A stretch of 64,000 nucleotides of DNA from assembly GCA_032158295.1 (NCBI GenBank), contig CM063258.1, positions 2,190,001-2,254,000 of the forward strand, read 5' to 3'. The translations under genes and the position numbers were made by a program. How positions within the stretch are numbered: position 1 is the stretch's first letter; every line of letters begins with the position of its first letter. This document shows, in pieces, positions 1-12,900 of this stretch. This stretch comes from Pycnopodia helianthoides (lineage: Eukaryota; Echinodermata; Asteroidea; Forcipulatida; Asteriidae). The notes under the pieces are model-generated. The model was not told the origin of the DNA. It ran no database searches and saw nothing but the letters and a program-made list of their open reading frames with translations.

Positions 1-185
1 ATGTTCCTTTAAGTAATAATACTATTTGGTTTTACCCGTACACCGATGTGTGTAAAGCACTGTATACTCAGTACTTTCTTTAAGTCCTGTGAAAAAATTC
101 ACAGGCATATTACTTGGATGGGATTCAAACCCACGATCTTTGCCATTCTAGAGCAGATGTCTTACAACTAGCCCACCGATATTTC
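1..185 (-). mobile_element. tRNA-derived SINE, minus strand
   Basis: Read on the minus strand, a tRNA-like head contains GTGGGTTTGAATCCC, close to the Pol III B box (GGTTCGANTCC). It is followed by a body with a small hairpin (CCTGTGAA, TTCACAGG) and GTACTGAGTATACAGTGC. The head begins near 185, and the body runs off the window edge or ends at TTTAAGTAATAAT. It lies outside the DOLPP1 coding exons. Confidence 0.7.
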
Positions 186-571
186 CCGGTAGCTAATCCT
201 AAATTTCAGCAGCGGGGAACCTCTATCAACATCTATTGAAATTATCTTAGCAAAGTATTTCTTGAGATTACATTTTTAGGGGCCATGTCACAGCAGGCAA
301 TTTACAGGCGACCATTTCAAGACTATCTCCAAGATTTAAGAAGTTAACTATACTTAGTAAACTCGCGGGTACAACCATGTGTAAAATCTCTTTCAGAGGG
401 GTGTTGGCTATGAAAAGAGCCGGTGTGGTCTGCAAGTTTACACATTATTTTTGTGCGACTGAAAGACACACAAACTGTATACCATTGAAAAGAGCATCTC
501 ATTCTCTTTAATGTGATATATATTTTGCCCTATTCCCTCATTCCTAACACTCGTAATGAGAGTATAAAGAT

Positions 572-830
572 ATATGGTTTTTGAGGCATTGTATGGTGAG
601 GTATCAATGTATATTCAGTTTGCGGTAACACCATGTGTATACCTACTTTGCTGTGTAGATTTTTGTTTTTTAGAGAACTTGTCATGTAATTTTGTTCTAC
701 TACGCGGAGAGAAGTCTCCCGAATTCCGAAAAATCTACTCCGTGGTAGTAGAACAAATAGCAAGACAAGTTCTCTAAAGAACAAAAATCTACACAGCAAA
801 GTAGATGTACACATGGTGTTACCGCAAACC
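572..830. mobile_element. Family D long fold-back element
   Basis: An almost perfect 255-bp hairpin. The arm runs from GGTTTTTGAGGCATTGTATG through TTTGCGGTAACACCATGTGT to TTAGAGAACTTGTC, and its complement returns on the other side. Arm fragments recur at about 8661-8780, 17597-17652, 38082-38136 and 50567-50690. Confidence 0.88.
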
Positions 831-967
831 GAATAGTGTAAGAATAAAGATAGACACTGACGTCTTGTTCATCTACTGGTTTTTCCGCAGTTAGGCGCTA
901 ACAGCGTTTGCGTGTTCTAAAGGAAATCCGCAGTAAGGCAGTATGGGTTAGAGGAAGCCTGATGAAT

Positions 968-3900
968 TACCTTGCTTCTGTTCTGGCGTTGGTATATTCA
1001 AACCAAAGCACATTAGGAATGAGAGTGGAGTCACGCAGCATTAACATCTCAGATACTCTCCAGGAGACGACTTGTGGGTAAAGAGGGGTGAGGAAAATCT
1101 GCAAATAAATCGCCAAGACAACAAAACACAAGTTAAATAAAGGTGAGCTTGCAGACTGTAACTCATCAGGCCTTGTAACTGCAGTCGAGCTGGTCTTCGT
1201 TCAGCAAGTCAACATCTTCTGACTGAACCGAGATCTTGTCGCTCCTGGGAAGATAGATCTTTCCGTATTGCTGCCTCTCATCGAGGTTCCCCAAGAAGCC
1301 CAAGGTTCTCCAAGGCTCCCCAAGGAACCAAAGGTTCCCAAAGGAGAGCCCAAGGTTCCCCAAGGTACCCAAGGCTCCTCAAGGAACCAAAAGTTCCCAA
1401 AGGAGACCCCAAGGTTCCCCAAGGTACCAAGGCTTCCCAAGGAACCAAAGGTTCCCATAGGAGAGCCCAAGGTTCCCCAATAGGAAAAGTCCAAAAAGGG
1501 TTCCCCAAGGTACCCAAGTCTCCCCAAGAACCAAAAGTTCCCAAAGGAGAGCCCAAGGTTCCCCAACGGTACCAAAAAAAGGTTCCCATAGGAGAGCCCA
1601 AGGTTCCCCAAGGTACCCAAGGCTCCCCAAGGAACCAAAAGTTCCCAAAGGAGAGCCCAAGGTTCCCCAAGGAACCGAAGGTTCCCAAAGGTACCAAGGC
1701 TTCTCACAATGTTTGAGAACATTTAACTTGCCCAGTCTGTTGCACACATAATGTAACTGATGATAAAGATGGCATGATACAGTTCAATACTGAACCAATT
1801 ATGAAAAGTCACAAACCAGCACCTAAGAACACACATCTGAAATATTGCATCAACCCAATACACCTGACATCACACCATCAATCTTGCTTTTGCCATTTTG
1901 GAGTCAAATTCCCTGTGTGTAAATATGTGCAATGTGCTTTTAAGCAGGGCTCAAATTTTACACTGGACCGCTGGCCCGAGGCCAGTGACTTTAGCACGGG
2001 CCAGTAAAACATGTCCGAACAAGTCCGGCAGTCTTGTGTTTGTGTTCAACTGTTGACTTGATGTTGATTATCGAAGACTACTAACCCACAATATACAAAT
2101 GAGATCAATCTTCTCTTAGTGCTTTTTCAAATTCAAACAGTTCAATTGTAACCTGTGTAGGCATTTTTTCTTCTCACTTCAATTCTGGTCTTGTACTCAA
2201 AATTCCGGTCCAGTGAATATTTTGAGCTACAAGCCCTGCGGTCTTGTGGGTTTTTCCCCCAAATTCTAGCCCTGTTAAGGCGAAACTCACACAATTAAAC
2301 GCGCATCATATCTTTACGTGCATTTTGACTGGGCAATGGACAGTGGGCAACGGGCAGTCTGAAGCCGCAAGTGATGTCTTAGACTGGTTGTTTCACTGAT
2401 TTAGTAATGATTACACTTGGAAGGTTTTTTACTCACCTCGTTAAAAGCAAACCAAGGCACTGCCAATATGGTCCCAAGTAATGCTCCGCATACCACCTGT
2501 CTAACAGTGTGGTAGGCAAGATACACTCTGCAATCACAACATCAAAGAAACTCGGTTATGTTGGTTTGACATCCATAAAAAGAAGTGCATATACTGTGTG
2601 TCTAATACAAACAAAACACTTTATATTCAAAAATCTCTAAAAACACCAGATAAGGTGTCTATGTTTGTTGATTTGGGGGCTTTGCATGGTGGGGAAAGAT
2701 ATTTTAAAATTACTTTCCAGTTCATCATGCCGTGTATTGATCTCCTCTCGAAAGAAGTATTGGCTCTGAAAAGAGCCATTTCTAAAGCAAAGCTGCAAAC
2801 ATTTGCATCTTGCAACCAGGGAGATTTTCTATAACAATCAGTGAGATAAGTGATGTTTTGCAAGACACGGAAAAAAGAAGTAACTATAAATAGTACAAAC
2901 CACAACAGAGATTTTCACACACGGTTGTACCCGCAAGTTTACTATTATTTACTGCTTAATCAGTTTGATATTTAGATTTACATTAATATAGACAAAGTTT
3001 CCATAATCAAGAAGATTCTCAAATTTGTTTATCAGAACATGGAAAGATTGGTTTTATTTTCAGGGCACTTTCTGCAGAATCAGGGAGAGTCTGTTGCAAT
3101 TGTCTAGCGTGCTGCCAGTCATCATCAGGAGACTTGAGACAGTGTAGAGAAGATTCTTCTGGGCCAAATTTCATAGAGCTACTTAAGCACAAAAAGTAGC
3201 TAAGCACAACCAAAATTATGCTTACCAGAATAAGATTTCCAGCAAAAATGCCACGTCACATTTGTGACTGGTATCCTGCTCATTTTTGCTAAGCTGAAAG
3301 TTGTTAGCAATGTTTTCTGCTTAAGAAGCTCTATGAAATTGGGCCCTGATCAAAAAGATTGGTCCCTTTATCTGAGGCGATAGTTGGATTAAAATTTGAT
3401 GGTCAGTTTACGGAGATAAACTTATGTAAGAAAACTTGTGATTGGGTAAAATCATGCAAATCTGATCACTAGTCTAACAGAAATGGCTGGAAATGGCTGA
3501 AAGAGCAGAAAATGTTCAAAATGACTGTCAGAAGGATCAACAGTTACGTCTACCATTTCAGGGACATGAAGGACTGAGACTCTGTGGGGAGGACTCGGAC
3601 TCAGACTCGGACAACAGGGACTTGACTACAGCACTGGTTCTTACCTGCTAAAACTAACAATCAATGCTAAAATTAATGCTCCAATGGCTAGGCAATGCTT
3701 CCAAGCTAACTCTAGTAGACTACTAGAGCTATGCTGCTGTAGTCCTAGCCTGAAATCAACAAGAATCACAAAGTGAGTACAATACACCGATCCAGTAGGC
3801 CACGCCCACCATAGCAACGACCAAACGTGCCGCGTGTCCCCCCGTCCGCCGTGCACGTTGTTTTTGTCGGACAAAATGGCAGCATTGTGATTGGTCAATT

Positions 3901-6900
3901 TGTCATGGGGCGTGGCCTACTGGATCGGTGTATTGTCAACTTTGAGGATAAATGCACAAAATTGTTAATGGCTAAAGGCTTTTTTAAGCCTTTGAGGAAG
4001 ACTCTGCTAGGGTCGAAACATGAGGCCATTGACAATTTTTGGCAATATAACCACAGGTTAATTTTGATAAAGCAGTTTGCAATCAGCTAATTCTATTTTC
4101 TCGTTGAGGATGAAGACTGGTTTTGTTATCGCTGATTCAATGACATAATAATAATAATATTTAAAATTTATATATATCACAGGGTAATACTGAACACACT
4201 CTTGGAGATCAATCATTTGTTGTTGCTGGTGTGCTCGTATAATTCTCTCATCATTCTATTGCACTGTGTGACACCAGCCAAAAGGTCAAAGTTGAATCAT
4301 TGAGGAGCTCAATGAAGAAGAGTCAGTAAGGCTTTGTCCACATTAGCGGCTGCAGCTTGACCGAAACATGCATTGAAGCATAGAATGCCCATAGCAACAC
4401 CCTTAGCAACAGCCGCAGCCATAGTCGCATCTGCTGATTTGAACATAGCCTAAGATGTTCAGACTGCTGTGTGAGTCACAAAGCCCAAACAATAGAGGGC
4501 AGTATACAAGATTAATGTACTCAATAAGGCTGTATCCGAATTAATGGCTTCAGCAGTGGCTAGGGAAGTCCTATTCTTCAACACTGTCGATGCAGCCAAG
4601 AGCCATAGCCGTAATCAATCAGAAGCTGATTGATTCAGACTCGGCGTTTTACTGTGAGCATAAATTGTTGGAATTGATGGCTTTAGGAATTCATCAATGC
4701 CGTCGTTACAGCCAATGGCTATAGCTGTAGCCAATGGCCATAGCCGTAGCCAAAAGCCATAGCAATAGCCGAAGCCACTTGATTCGGACAACGAATTTGA
4801 ACTACTCTGGGTAGCAATAAAAAATGGCTGAATTTGCGTTCAGTCAATTTACCTAATGTAAATAAAGAGTACAGTGTAGACTGCAAAGAACCACATAAAC
4901 TGGGAATGACTTGATGGCATGCCATACTCGGAGAAGAGTAACTCTTGATTACCTACAACAGAAAAATATCATATTTTATGGTAAAACTGACATTAAAACA
5001 TTCTTTAAACCATTGCAAGAACTTCAGTCTTGTAACAAAAAACCCGATGTTTGAAAACAGTGAAAGCACATAAAGGGGTTTTTAACTATTTTTTCTCATG
5101 ACTCCGAAGACCGATTGAGCTTAAACTTTCACAAGTTTGTTATTTCATGTATATGTTGGGTCACTTAAAGTGCGGATACAAGTCTTTGATAATTACTAAT
5201 GTTGTACATAATGTGCTTCAACTGTCTGCTTGCAATGTTACAATTATAAGTCATCCGTCTGTTTGACTATTCACAGGCATGCACAGGTCTGCAGTTTGTC
5301 ATAAAAAAGAGGAATGCACCTCCTGGCATAACAAGACTTTGTATCATGTTTTTTTGATTTCTAACGGCACAGCTCAGAAACAAAAAATGAGGAAATTGGC
5401 TTTGGGAAAGAAATTGGATTAGAACAATATGACTTGGTGATTGCATATATATAATACACATGGTACCATGGTACACCGTTCACAGATTTATGCATGGTTG
5501 TCCTACCGTATACAACCATGGATAGTAAGCTTGGGCGATACCACGATATTATCGAATATCGCGATACTAGTTCTGAAACGATTACGATATCGGGTCACGT
5601 TTTTTTTAATCGTGATATCGGTAAATCGCGATATCGTTAAGTATCGCGATGTATTTCCTAGCCGAGGCGATCTTGCAACAATAAATCTCCTTGTCGAGAC
5701 GATATTGCAACAATAAATCTCCTTGTCGAGATGATTTGCTGCAACAAAGAGTTGTAAGTCACAGACCGCAACCGCAAGATTCCCAAACAGATCCGATCCG
5801 ACGGGGTTTAGTCTTCGGAAAAAACCAACATCAAAGCCTTAGCGGTCAGGCGGTCCCACACAGACGGGTGTTATCACGTGCATTATCACGTGCGTATTGC
5901 GGATGTGCGAGTGGCGTGATCTAATTAGCTATGCACACATAAAGAACAGTCTGTCATGCGCAGTTAACACATTAAATGTGTGTAAGTAATAGGCCCAGGT
6001 TTTCATACCATAGGTTTAGAGTAAAACCAGAAGAATAGGTGATTGGAATAACGATAGAAATGATAAGTCAATCATAGCCACAACTCACACCGTGAGATTT
6101 GTAGTAGATTGACGTCATAAAACAATAATCGCGATTATATCGAATATCGCGATATATTCCCGACGATATATCGTGGCTGAGAAAAAGCGATATCGCCCAA
6201 GCTTAATGGATAGTTCTGATTAGCTGGTCGATTTACTGAAAGATATTTCTGAAATGAAGAGTTTTAACAAATTGAGAAGATGAGATTTACCTCTGGCCGG
6301 TCTTGGTTCCTTGATGATATGTTTAGTAATCCAGTTGACCATCTCATTAAATAAGATCCCACACAAGAATGTAACCTGATCCAGAAGAAAAATGCAACAG
6401 AAAATTGAAAATAATGCTTCGTGGCCATATCACCCAGGGCATTTTTACAGACTTGTTCAGCTGGCAATATTTTTTTTTAAAGAAGGAAAAAAATCATGTT
6501 TGAAAAAAATGTTCAGAAAGTAGTTAGGCTTTGTCTGAATTGGTCATTTTTTGGTGGCTACGGCTGTTGCTAAGGGCATTGCTATGGACTTCCCATGCTT
6601 TAACACTTGTTCATGATCAAGCCTCAGTCACAGCTGCTAATTTGGATACGGTTCTCGATTAATTTCTCTTTAGCTCTTAAAGGCAAAGTACACCTTTGGT
6701 TTTTGGAACCGTTCGATTGTTTTAATCCTATATAAACGTAGGTATAAAACAACCTGAGAAAATTTCTGTGGTAGCGTTTCTGAGATATCGCCGAAAATCT
6801 GGAGCAGTTATGTCCATGAATATTCTGTGATTGGAATACACGATCTGAGAAATGTTTCATGCATGAAACGTTTCTCAGATTGAAATGTTTTTGAATCCCT

Positions 6901-9900
6901 CTCTCTAAAGCCACATTCCTCAGAAGGGAATCGTTTCTCAACATGTTATACATTATCAATAGCTGCAGTGCTTCTTACCAACTAAGTTTTTATGATCATT
7001 AACTTTTGGAGTAACTACCAAAGGTATACACTCCCTGTAAACTTTCTATTTTGTATAGTTGGTTACCTTAAGGTTGCCTGTAAAAATTCCCCTTTGTGAT
7101 AAGACCTGTGTTTAGTATATCAAGTCTTATACACAGTGCTATTCTTGGGGGGGGGGGGTGGACAGACATACTTATATGAATGAATAAATAATGAATTCAT
7201 ACATTAGGAAAATAATGTTCTGTGACTGAATTCAGTTTCAGGGCTGATACTTCATGGAGGCAATCACCTCCAGGCTCCATGCCCGCTGGTCATTACCTCA
7301 GTGCCCCTTGAAATGTTTCATTAGAAACTGTCATTTCCTTGATAGATTTGCACTGTGATCCTTGGCCTTACTAAGGAAAAACTGCCTTGCCCTTAAAGGA
7401 ATGAAGTATCAGGCTTGCTGTTTTATTTGAAAAAAAAGAAACATTTACTAAGCGGAACTTGCGACCTCCGGACTAACCGGAGACCTACGGATTAACATGC
7501 CAGCGCTCTACTTTCTAGCCCTATGTTGGCAGTTTCCCTATTTTTTCAATATCTTTTTTCAGGGGTGCCATCTTATTTGTTTAATATACATTTAGATGTT
7601 ATACATTTGTGTACTGAGACAACTCAGTTAATAAAGACCAAACAAATCTTCTACTGTTTGCACTTTAAAGCAGAATGGTTTGACAATGCGGCATTGTTTA
7701 AAAGGAACTTATTTTGGAGAAATGACTTCGAAAATAATGCTGGAAATTTACTGAGAATCTTTTAGTTCTTGGGCCCCTTCTTCTTTCCATCCAAGTACAC
7801 GCTGCAGACAAACTAAGACAGTGATTCCGTTTTAGTGTGTCTTCATGAGCACTAACGCAATTCTTGTCTCTAGGTTTGGGTAACATTACGTACTTCATGT
7901 TTCCTGAATTCACATGAACGTCAGCAATTAGCATGTCATTTTGGGTCCGGCCAAATCAACATGACTGACATCACATCAACATTGTTCGACATAGCCTCAA
8001 GTCTGCTTCATACCCCCCCCCCCCCCCAAGAATCTCATTGCCTCAACGAGAAGAAAAAATCGCTCAACTTGACTACAAACGTCATCAAAGTCTCTTCGCT
8101 TTTTAAAAAAGATCAAAAGACGTTTCTCAAGATGTAATATAAGACTCGATTGAAGGCAATGACGGCAATTACCAGAGACTTTTACCGTCTTGGTGCCTAG
8201 AGAAATATTCCTGGCAGTTATTTAGATTCTCTAATGGGACTTTCCTCCTTGAGGACAGTTCATTCATTCAGCATTTTTACTTCCAGGGCCCAATTTCATA
8301 GAGCTGCTTAAGCAAAACATGTTGCTTAACAATTTTCTGCTAAGCAGAAATGAGCAGGATACCAGTCACAAGTATGTGGCATGGTAGATTGGCCGGTAAG
8401 CTTAATCTGGTAAGCATAATTTTGTTGTGCTTAGCTACTTTTTGTAGCTGAGCAGCTCTATGAAATTGGGCTCAGATTGTTACATCAGACATTAATAAGT
8501 TGAAATCTTACAGTATGCAGTTCCCTTCTGAAGAGAATCAAAGTTGCGAAACCAACAAGGATGATGACGGGTGACAGGCTGATGTACGCTAACGCCTTGC
8601 CGATGATGTCACCTGTAGAGTAACAAAAAGCAAAAAAGCAATTGAAAATTAGATAGATCTATATGGTTTTTGAGGCATTGCATGGTGAGGTTACACCATG
8701 TGTATAACTATCTATACTTTGCTGTGTAGACTTTGTTCTTTAGAGAAGTTGTCTTGCTATTTGTTCTACTACCGCGGAGTAGATTTTTCGGAATCTGGGA
8801 GACTTCTCAGTTCTGAAAAGAACTGTCCTGCTTATTAACTACTACCTGGGCGGGAGGTAGGAAATCGGCCTGGACTACTACTTTAGCTTTGTGGATCGGG
8901 GGGACTTCTCGTAATTAACTGCACTGCCCCGCAGTGAGTTCTTTTTGGTCTCTATAGATAGATCTAGTTTAAATAGAAATGACAAAATAATTTTATTTTG
9001 AGTCTATGGAATCCAAATTATTTTATAAAGCTGTTAAAAGCACTTAACTTGATAAACGCGCACAAAAAAACTTGCATCTCCAATGGGTTACCAGCCAAAA
9101 TACCATCAATTCAACAATGCTCGTGACTGGTTCCCCCGCGCATTCAACGCAATATTTTATGCTTGCTCAATGGTGAAACTGGGCCTACACTGGCTCTAGG
9201 GATGACAACCCCCACCTTAGCTCCTGAGGGGCTGTAAAAGGGGCAATCAATCCCGTTTCAGTTCTGTCAAGAAATAAGTGACGAGGCTCACTACAGCTGT
9301 CTTCGTTAGATTGTCCTCCTTGTATACTGCAGGGAAGACAACCTAAAAGATTTAGAATTTATGAAGGAAGACTGTACTTCTGGCCTACACACTAGTTGCT
9401 AGAATCCCCCTATGGGATGAAAGGTTAAGCTTACATCCTAATGGACTATGAAAGGGGTAACTCTAATTGGTTTTAAGTACCCTCATATCCCCCTCCCTCT
9501 CCCCTCACCCCCAACTTTAATCATAAATTGGGGTGAAGTACCCTCACCTCCCTTACCATGGTAATATTTGATTTGATTGACACTTGATTTGCTTAACAGC
9601 CATGGTTTCTCTTCCTTCCCCCATACATGTACATGTATGCATCATCAAGTTTGCTTAAAATGGTCAGTCTGTTTTAATTCAAAGAAATGTTTTCTCACAA
9701 GTATACCTTTCCACTACAAACTTTATAATCCAGCTGTGGATTTGTATTCATTTTATGTTTGAATATCAGCCATTCTAATGCTATGTACCAAAACATTATC
9801 AATTACTGAGTAAGAAGTGAAACAATGAGTCTTCGAATACATTTTGAAGACTATACTGAATTTCTATCTAAACCTCATGTGGAAACTCTGACTCATAAAA

Positions 9901-12900
9901 GAAGTGTATTTTTATACTCTTGGAACGAGTCTGCATGTGGTTTGGCATTTCTAGGCAATCATCAGGAACGCCTTGCAGACAATTTCAAGACAAGCGTGAC
10001 AGAATGAATACTACGGAGGATTGACACAAGTGTTTTGAAACATTACAAGCTTTTAGTGTATCTATCGCTTCTTACTCCAGAGATCAGAACCAGAATATTT
10101 TTATTTTCATCAAAATATACATATTTGGAAAAGGTTCAAAGTAAACAGCTTTCACCTGAAGAATTTTCATACATGTGTCATTGAAAATTTGAAATTGAAT
10201 CCCCCCAAAATGTGGCTTTTTACAGGTACAGTGCATTTAAAAAAATATGTAATTTCAATTAATTCTATATGGGTAAAACTAGAAATGTGAACAATTTGCT
10301 GAAACTTTTACAGTTTTTCATTTTTTATTTTATTTATTTTATTTTTTTGGGGGGGGGTCTAAATCTTTTGATTCTGATAAAGAAAGTGCATTTTTGACAT
10401 CGTGAACAGTGAGCCATCTTTTGAGAGTAATTTCATTAAAGAAAACGTATGGAATTGATTTCTTAAAAAAGAGTGTTTTCCTTCCCTTTTGTCTTGGGGA
10501 AAATCTTAGCAAAATTGCTTGCCATCCCAGTGACTACATGAAACCTTCAAATGATTCATCTGAATTTAGTACTCTCTAATGACGTGATCTGAGGCATCAT
10601 CCGACAGACAAGATCAATGTCCATTTGGACCAATTGCTAAGAGCTCCATCCAAGACATGGTAAACCGTAAATGCATGTTACCATCAGATGGTTGAAGATG
10701 AAGTAACTCAAGAAAAGGGCGTGTCTAAAATGGCTGACTTAGAGAGACGGAGGTAGAGATGGGGAAGATAAAGATGAGGAATTTACAATCATCTTAATAT
10801 GAAACATAATGAACACTATACGCCTTTCTTAATATCTATGCATGATGTCATTATTGTAATCCAAAACGAGGCTACCAGCGCAGCGCCAAATGTGATCACA
10901 GATGTCGCGGCTGTAATTGGTCAATGAAAAATGGGGCGGGGCTCACCGGTCACCGGTGAGGACTTCAAACCGGATGTGATTAACTTTATTCTGTCCACAC
11001 ACTGTGCTAAAAGATAAATTCATAGTGGTTTATTGTTGAACCACCCTCGCCAACTCATTTGACTCATTCGAGTTCAACTCGATTGGGTTAAATTTTAAAG
11101 ACACTGGACACCTTTGGTAATTGGCAAAGACCAGTCTTCTCACTTGGTGTATCTCAACATATGCACAAAATAACAAGCCTGTGAAAGTTTGAACTCAATT
11201 GGTCGTCGAAGTTGCGAGATAATAATGGAAGAAAAAACACCCTTGTCACACGAAGTTGTGTGCTTTCAGATGCTTGATTTCGAGACCTCACGCGTGAGGT
11301 CTCAAAATCATTTCAAATATTTTACTGAGAAATTACTTTTTCTCAAAAACTACGTTACTTCAGAGGGAGCCGTTTCTCACAATGTTTTTATACTATCAAC
11401 AGCTCTCCATTGCTCGTTACCAAGTAAGTTTTTTATGCTAACAATTATTTTGAGTAATTACCAATAGTGTCCAGTGCCTTTAAGAGCGTTCAGACACACA
11501 AAGTTAAACCCGAATGAATTAAAACTGCCTTAAAACTGACTTTAGTACTTTGTCTGAACGACCTCTATGTCTACCGCCCTCTGGATCAAACTTGTATTCT
11601 GTATATTGAGTGATCAATGCTTGCCATATTGGCTTTAAACCAATTAGTTCCAGAGAGATTTAAGCCGTTGCCAGAAGTTGCCGCTTGGTACTTTGTTAGA
11701 AGCTGCCGGGTTTCCTCAATGAAAAAAAAACATGTAACTGATTCGCCGCACAATGTACTGACTCCCATTTATTTATTTATCTGAATTGATTTGGTCATAA
11801 CTTCTGCTAAATGTTTCTTTGTTTCTAAACAAAAGTGAAAATGCGTACCCGATTTACACAAATTTATGGAATATGATTTACAAGCCTACTGATCATTATT
11901 ATTTATTTCTTTTTGCTTTTCACTTTCATAAGCCTGTTCTGTCTTCTTCAACAGAATCAAATCTCTCGTCTGCAACGACTGCAAAACACTGCAGCTCGGC
12001 TGGTCACTTTGTCCCCCAGGAGAACCCATATCACTCCGGTTTTGAATGTTCTTCACTGGCTCCCTGTTCAATATCGCATTCAATATAAATTACTTCTGCT
12101 TGTTTTTCATTCTTTACATGGTTCTGCTCCTCAGTATAATTGTCAATTAATTACCCGTTACAATCCTTCTAGATGTCTTAGATCATCCACTTCTTCGTTA
12201 CTGGTTGTTCCCCAAACCCACAACAATTGGGGGTGACAGGGCTTTTTCTCATGCTGGTCCTCTTCTTTGGAATAATCTGCCTCTTAGTATCCGTAACATG
12301 TCTTCTATTCATAAGTTCAAAGAGGCCCTCAAAACCCACTTTTTCACAGCTGCTTTTAATTAATTTTTGTGTTTCTTCCTTGCGCAATGAGCATCACTTG
12401 TGGTGGATACCGGCGCACTATAAGTGTTCTTATTAAATTATTATTATTATTATACAGAATACAATGCTTATGAAATGACACTAAGATTTTTCAAAACAGC
12501 GGGGCATTCTGGACCCAAATTTTGGAAGTTTGGCCAAATGGACGCTGGAATAGAATCAAGGTCTTTGGAATTTTTCTACTTGGTGTTTGTCTTGGTTTTA
12601 AAAGTCCGTACTGTGCAATCTGTATAGCATTCTTTTAGTTTTGTTTTACTTTTGTTATTTTTTAGGGCATATCAGCCAAAATTTGCACATATATCAGCAC
12701 GCAATTTGCCTGCATCATCCCGACATGCTACCTTGTGCATGGGGGAGAACCCTAAATACAAATATACATTCAAGCCGATAATGATCAAGGAATTATTTTC
12801 CGCATTATCCTTTTTATGAAAATTAAACACACTTTGTTACTAAAACAAACAAGTGAGGAAAACTGCCCGTCTATTTCCTAAGCTTATAAAAACACCAGCT

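Noticed and set aside
362..490. Candidate last exon of DOLPP1 on the minus strand (acceptor TTTCAG at about 457-462)
   Set aside because: The translated sequence after the acceptor does not resemble the DOLPP1 C-terminus and belongs to a dispersed repeat also seen near 2735-2945.
1201..1722. Long minus-strand open frame (about 173 codons) rich in Gly, Leu, Phe and Trp
   Set aside because: It lies wholly in the CCAAGGTTCC minisatellite, is open in several frames at once, and sits in a DOLPP1 intron. It is a product of repeat composition.
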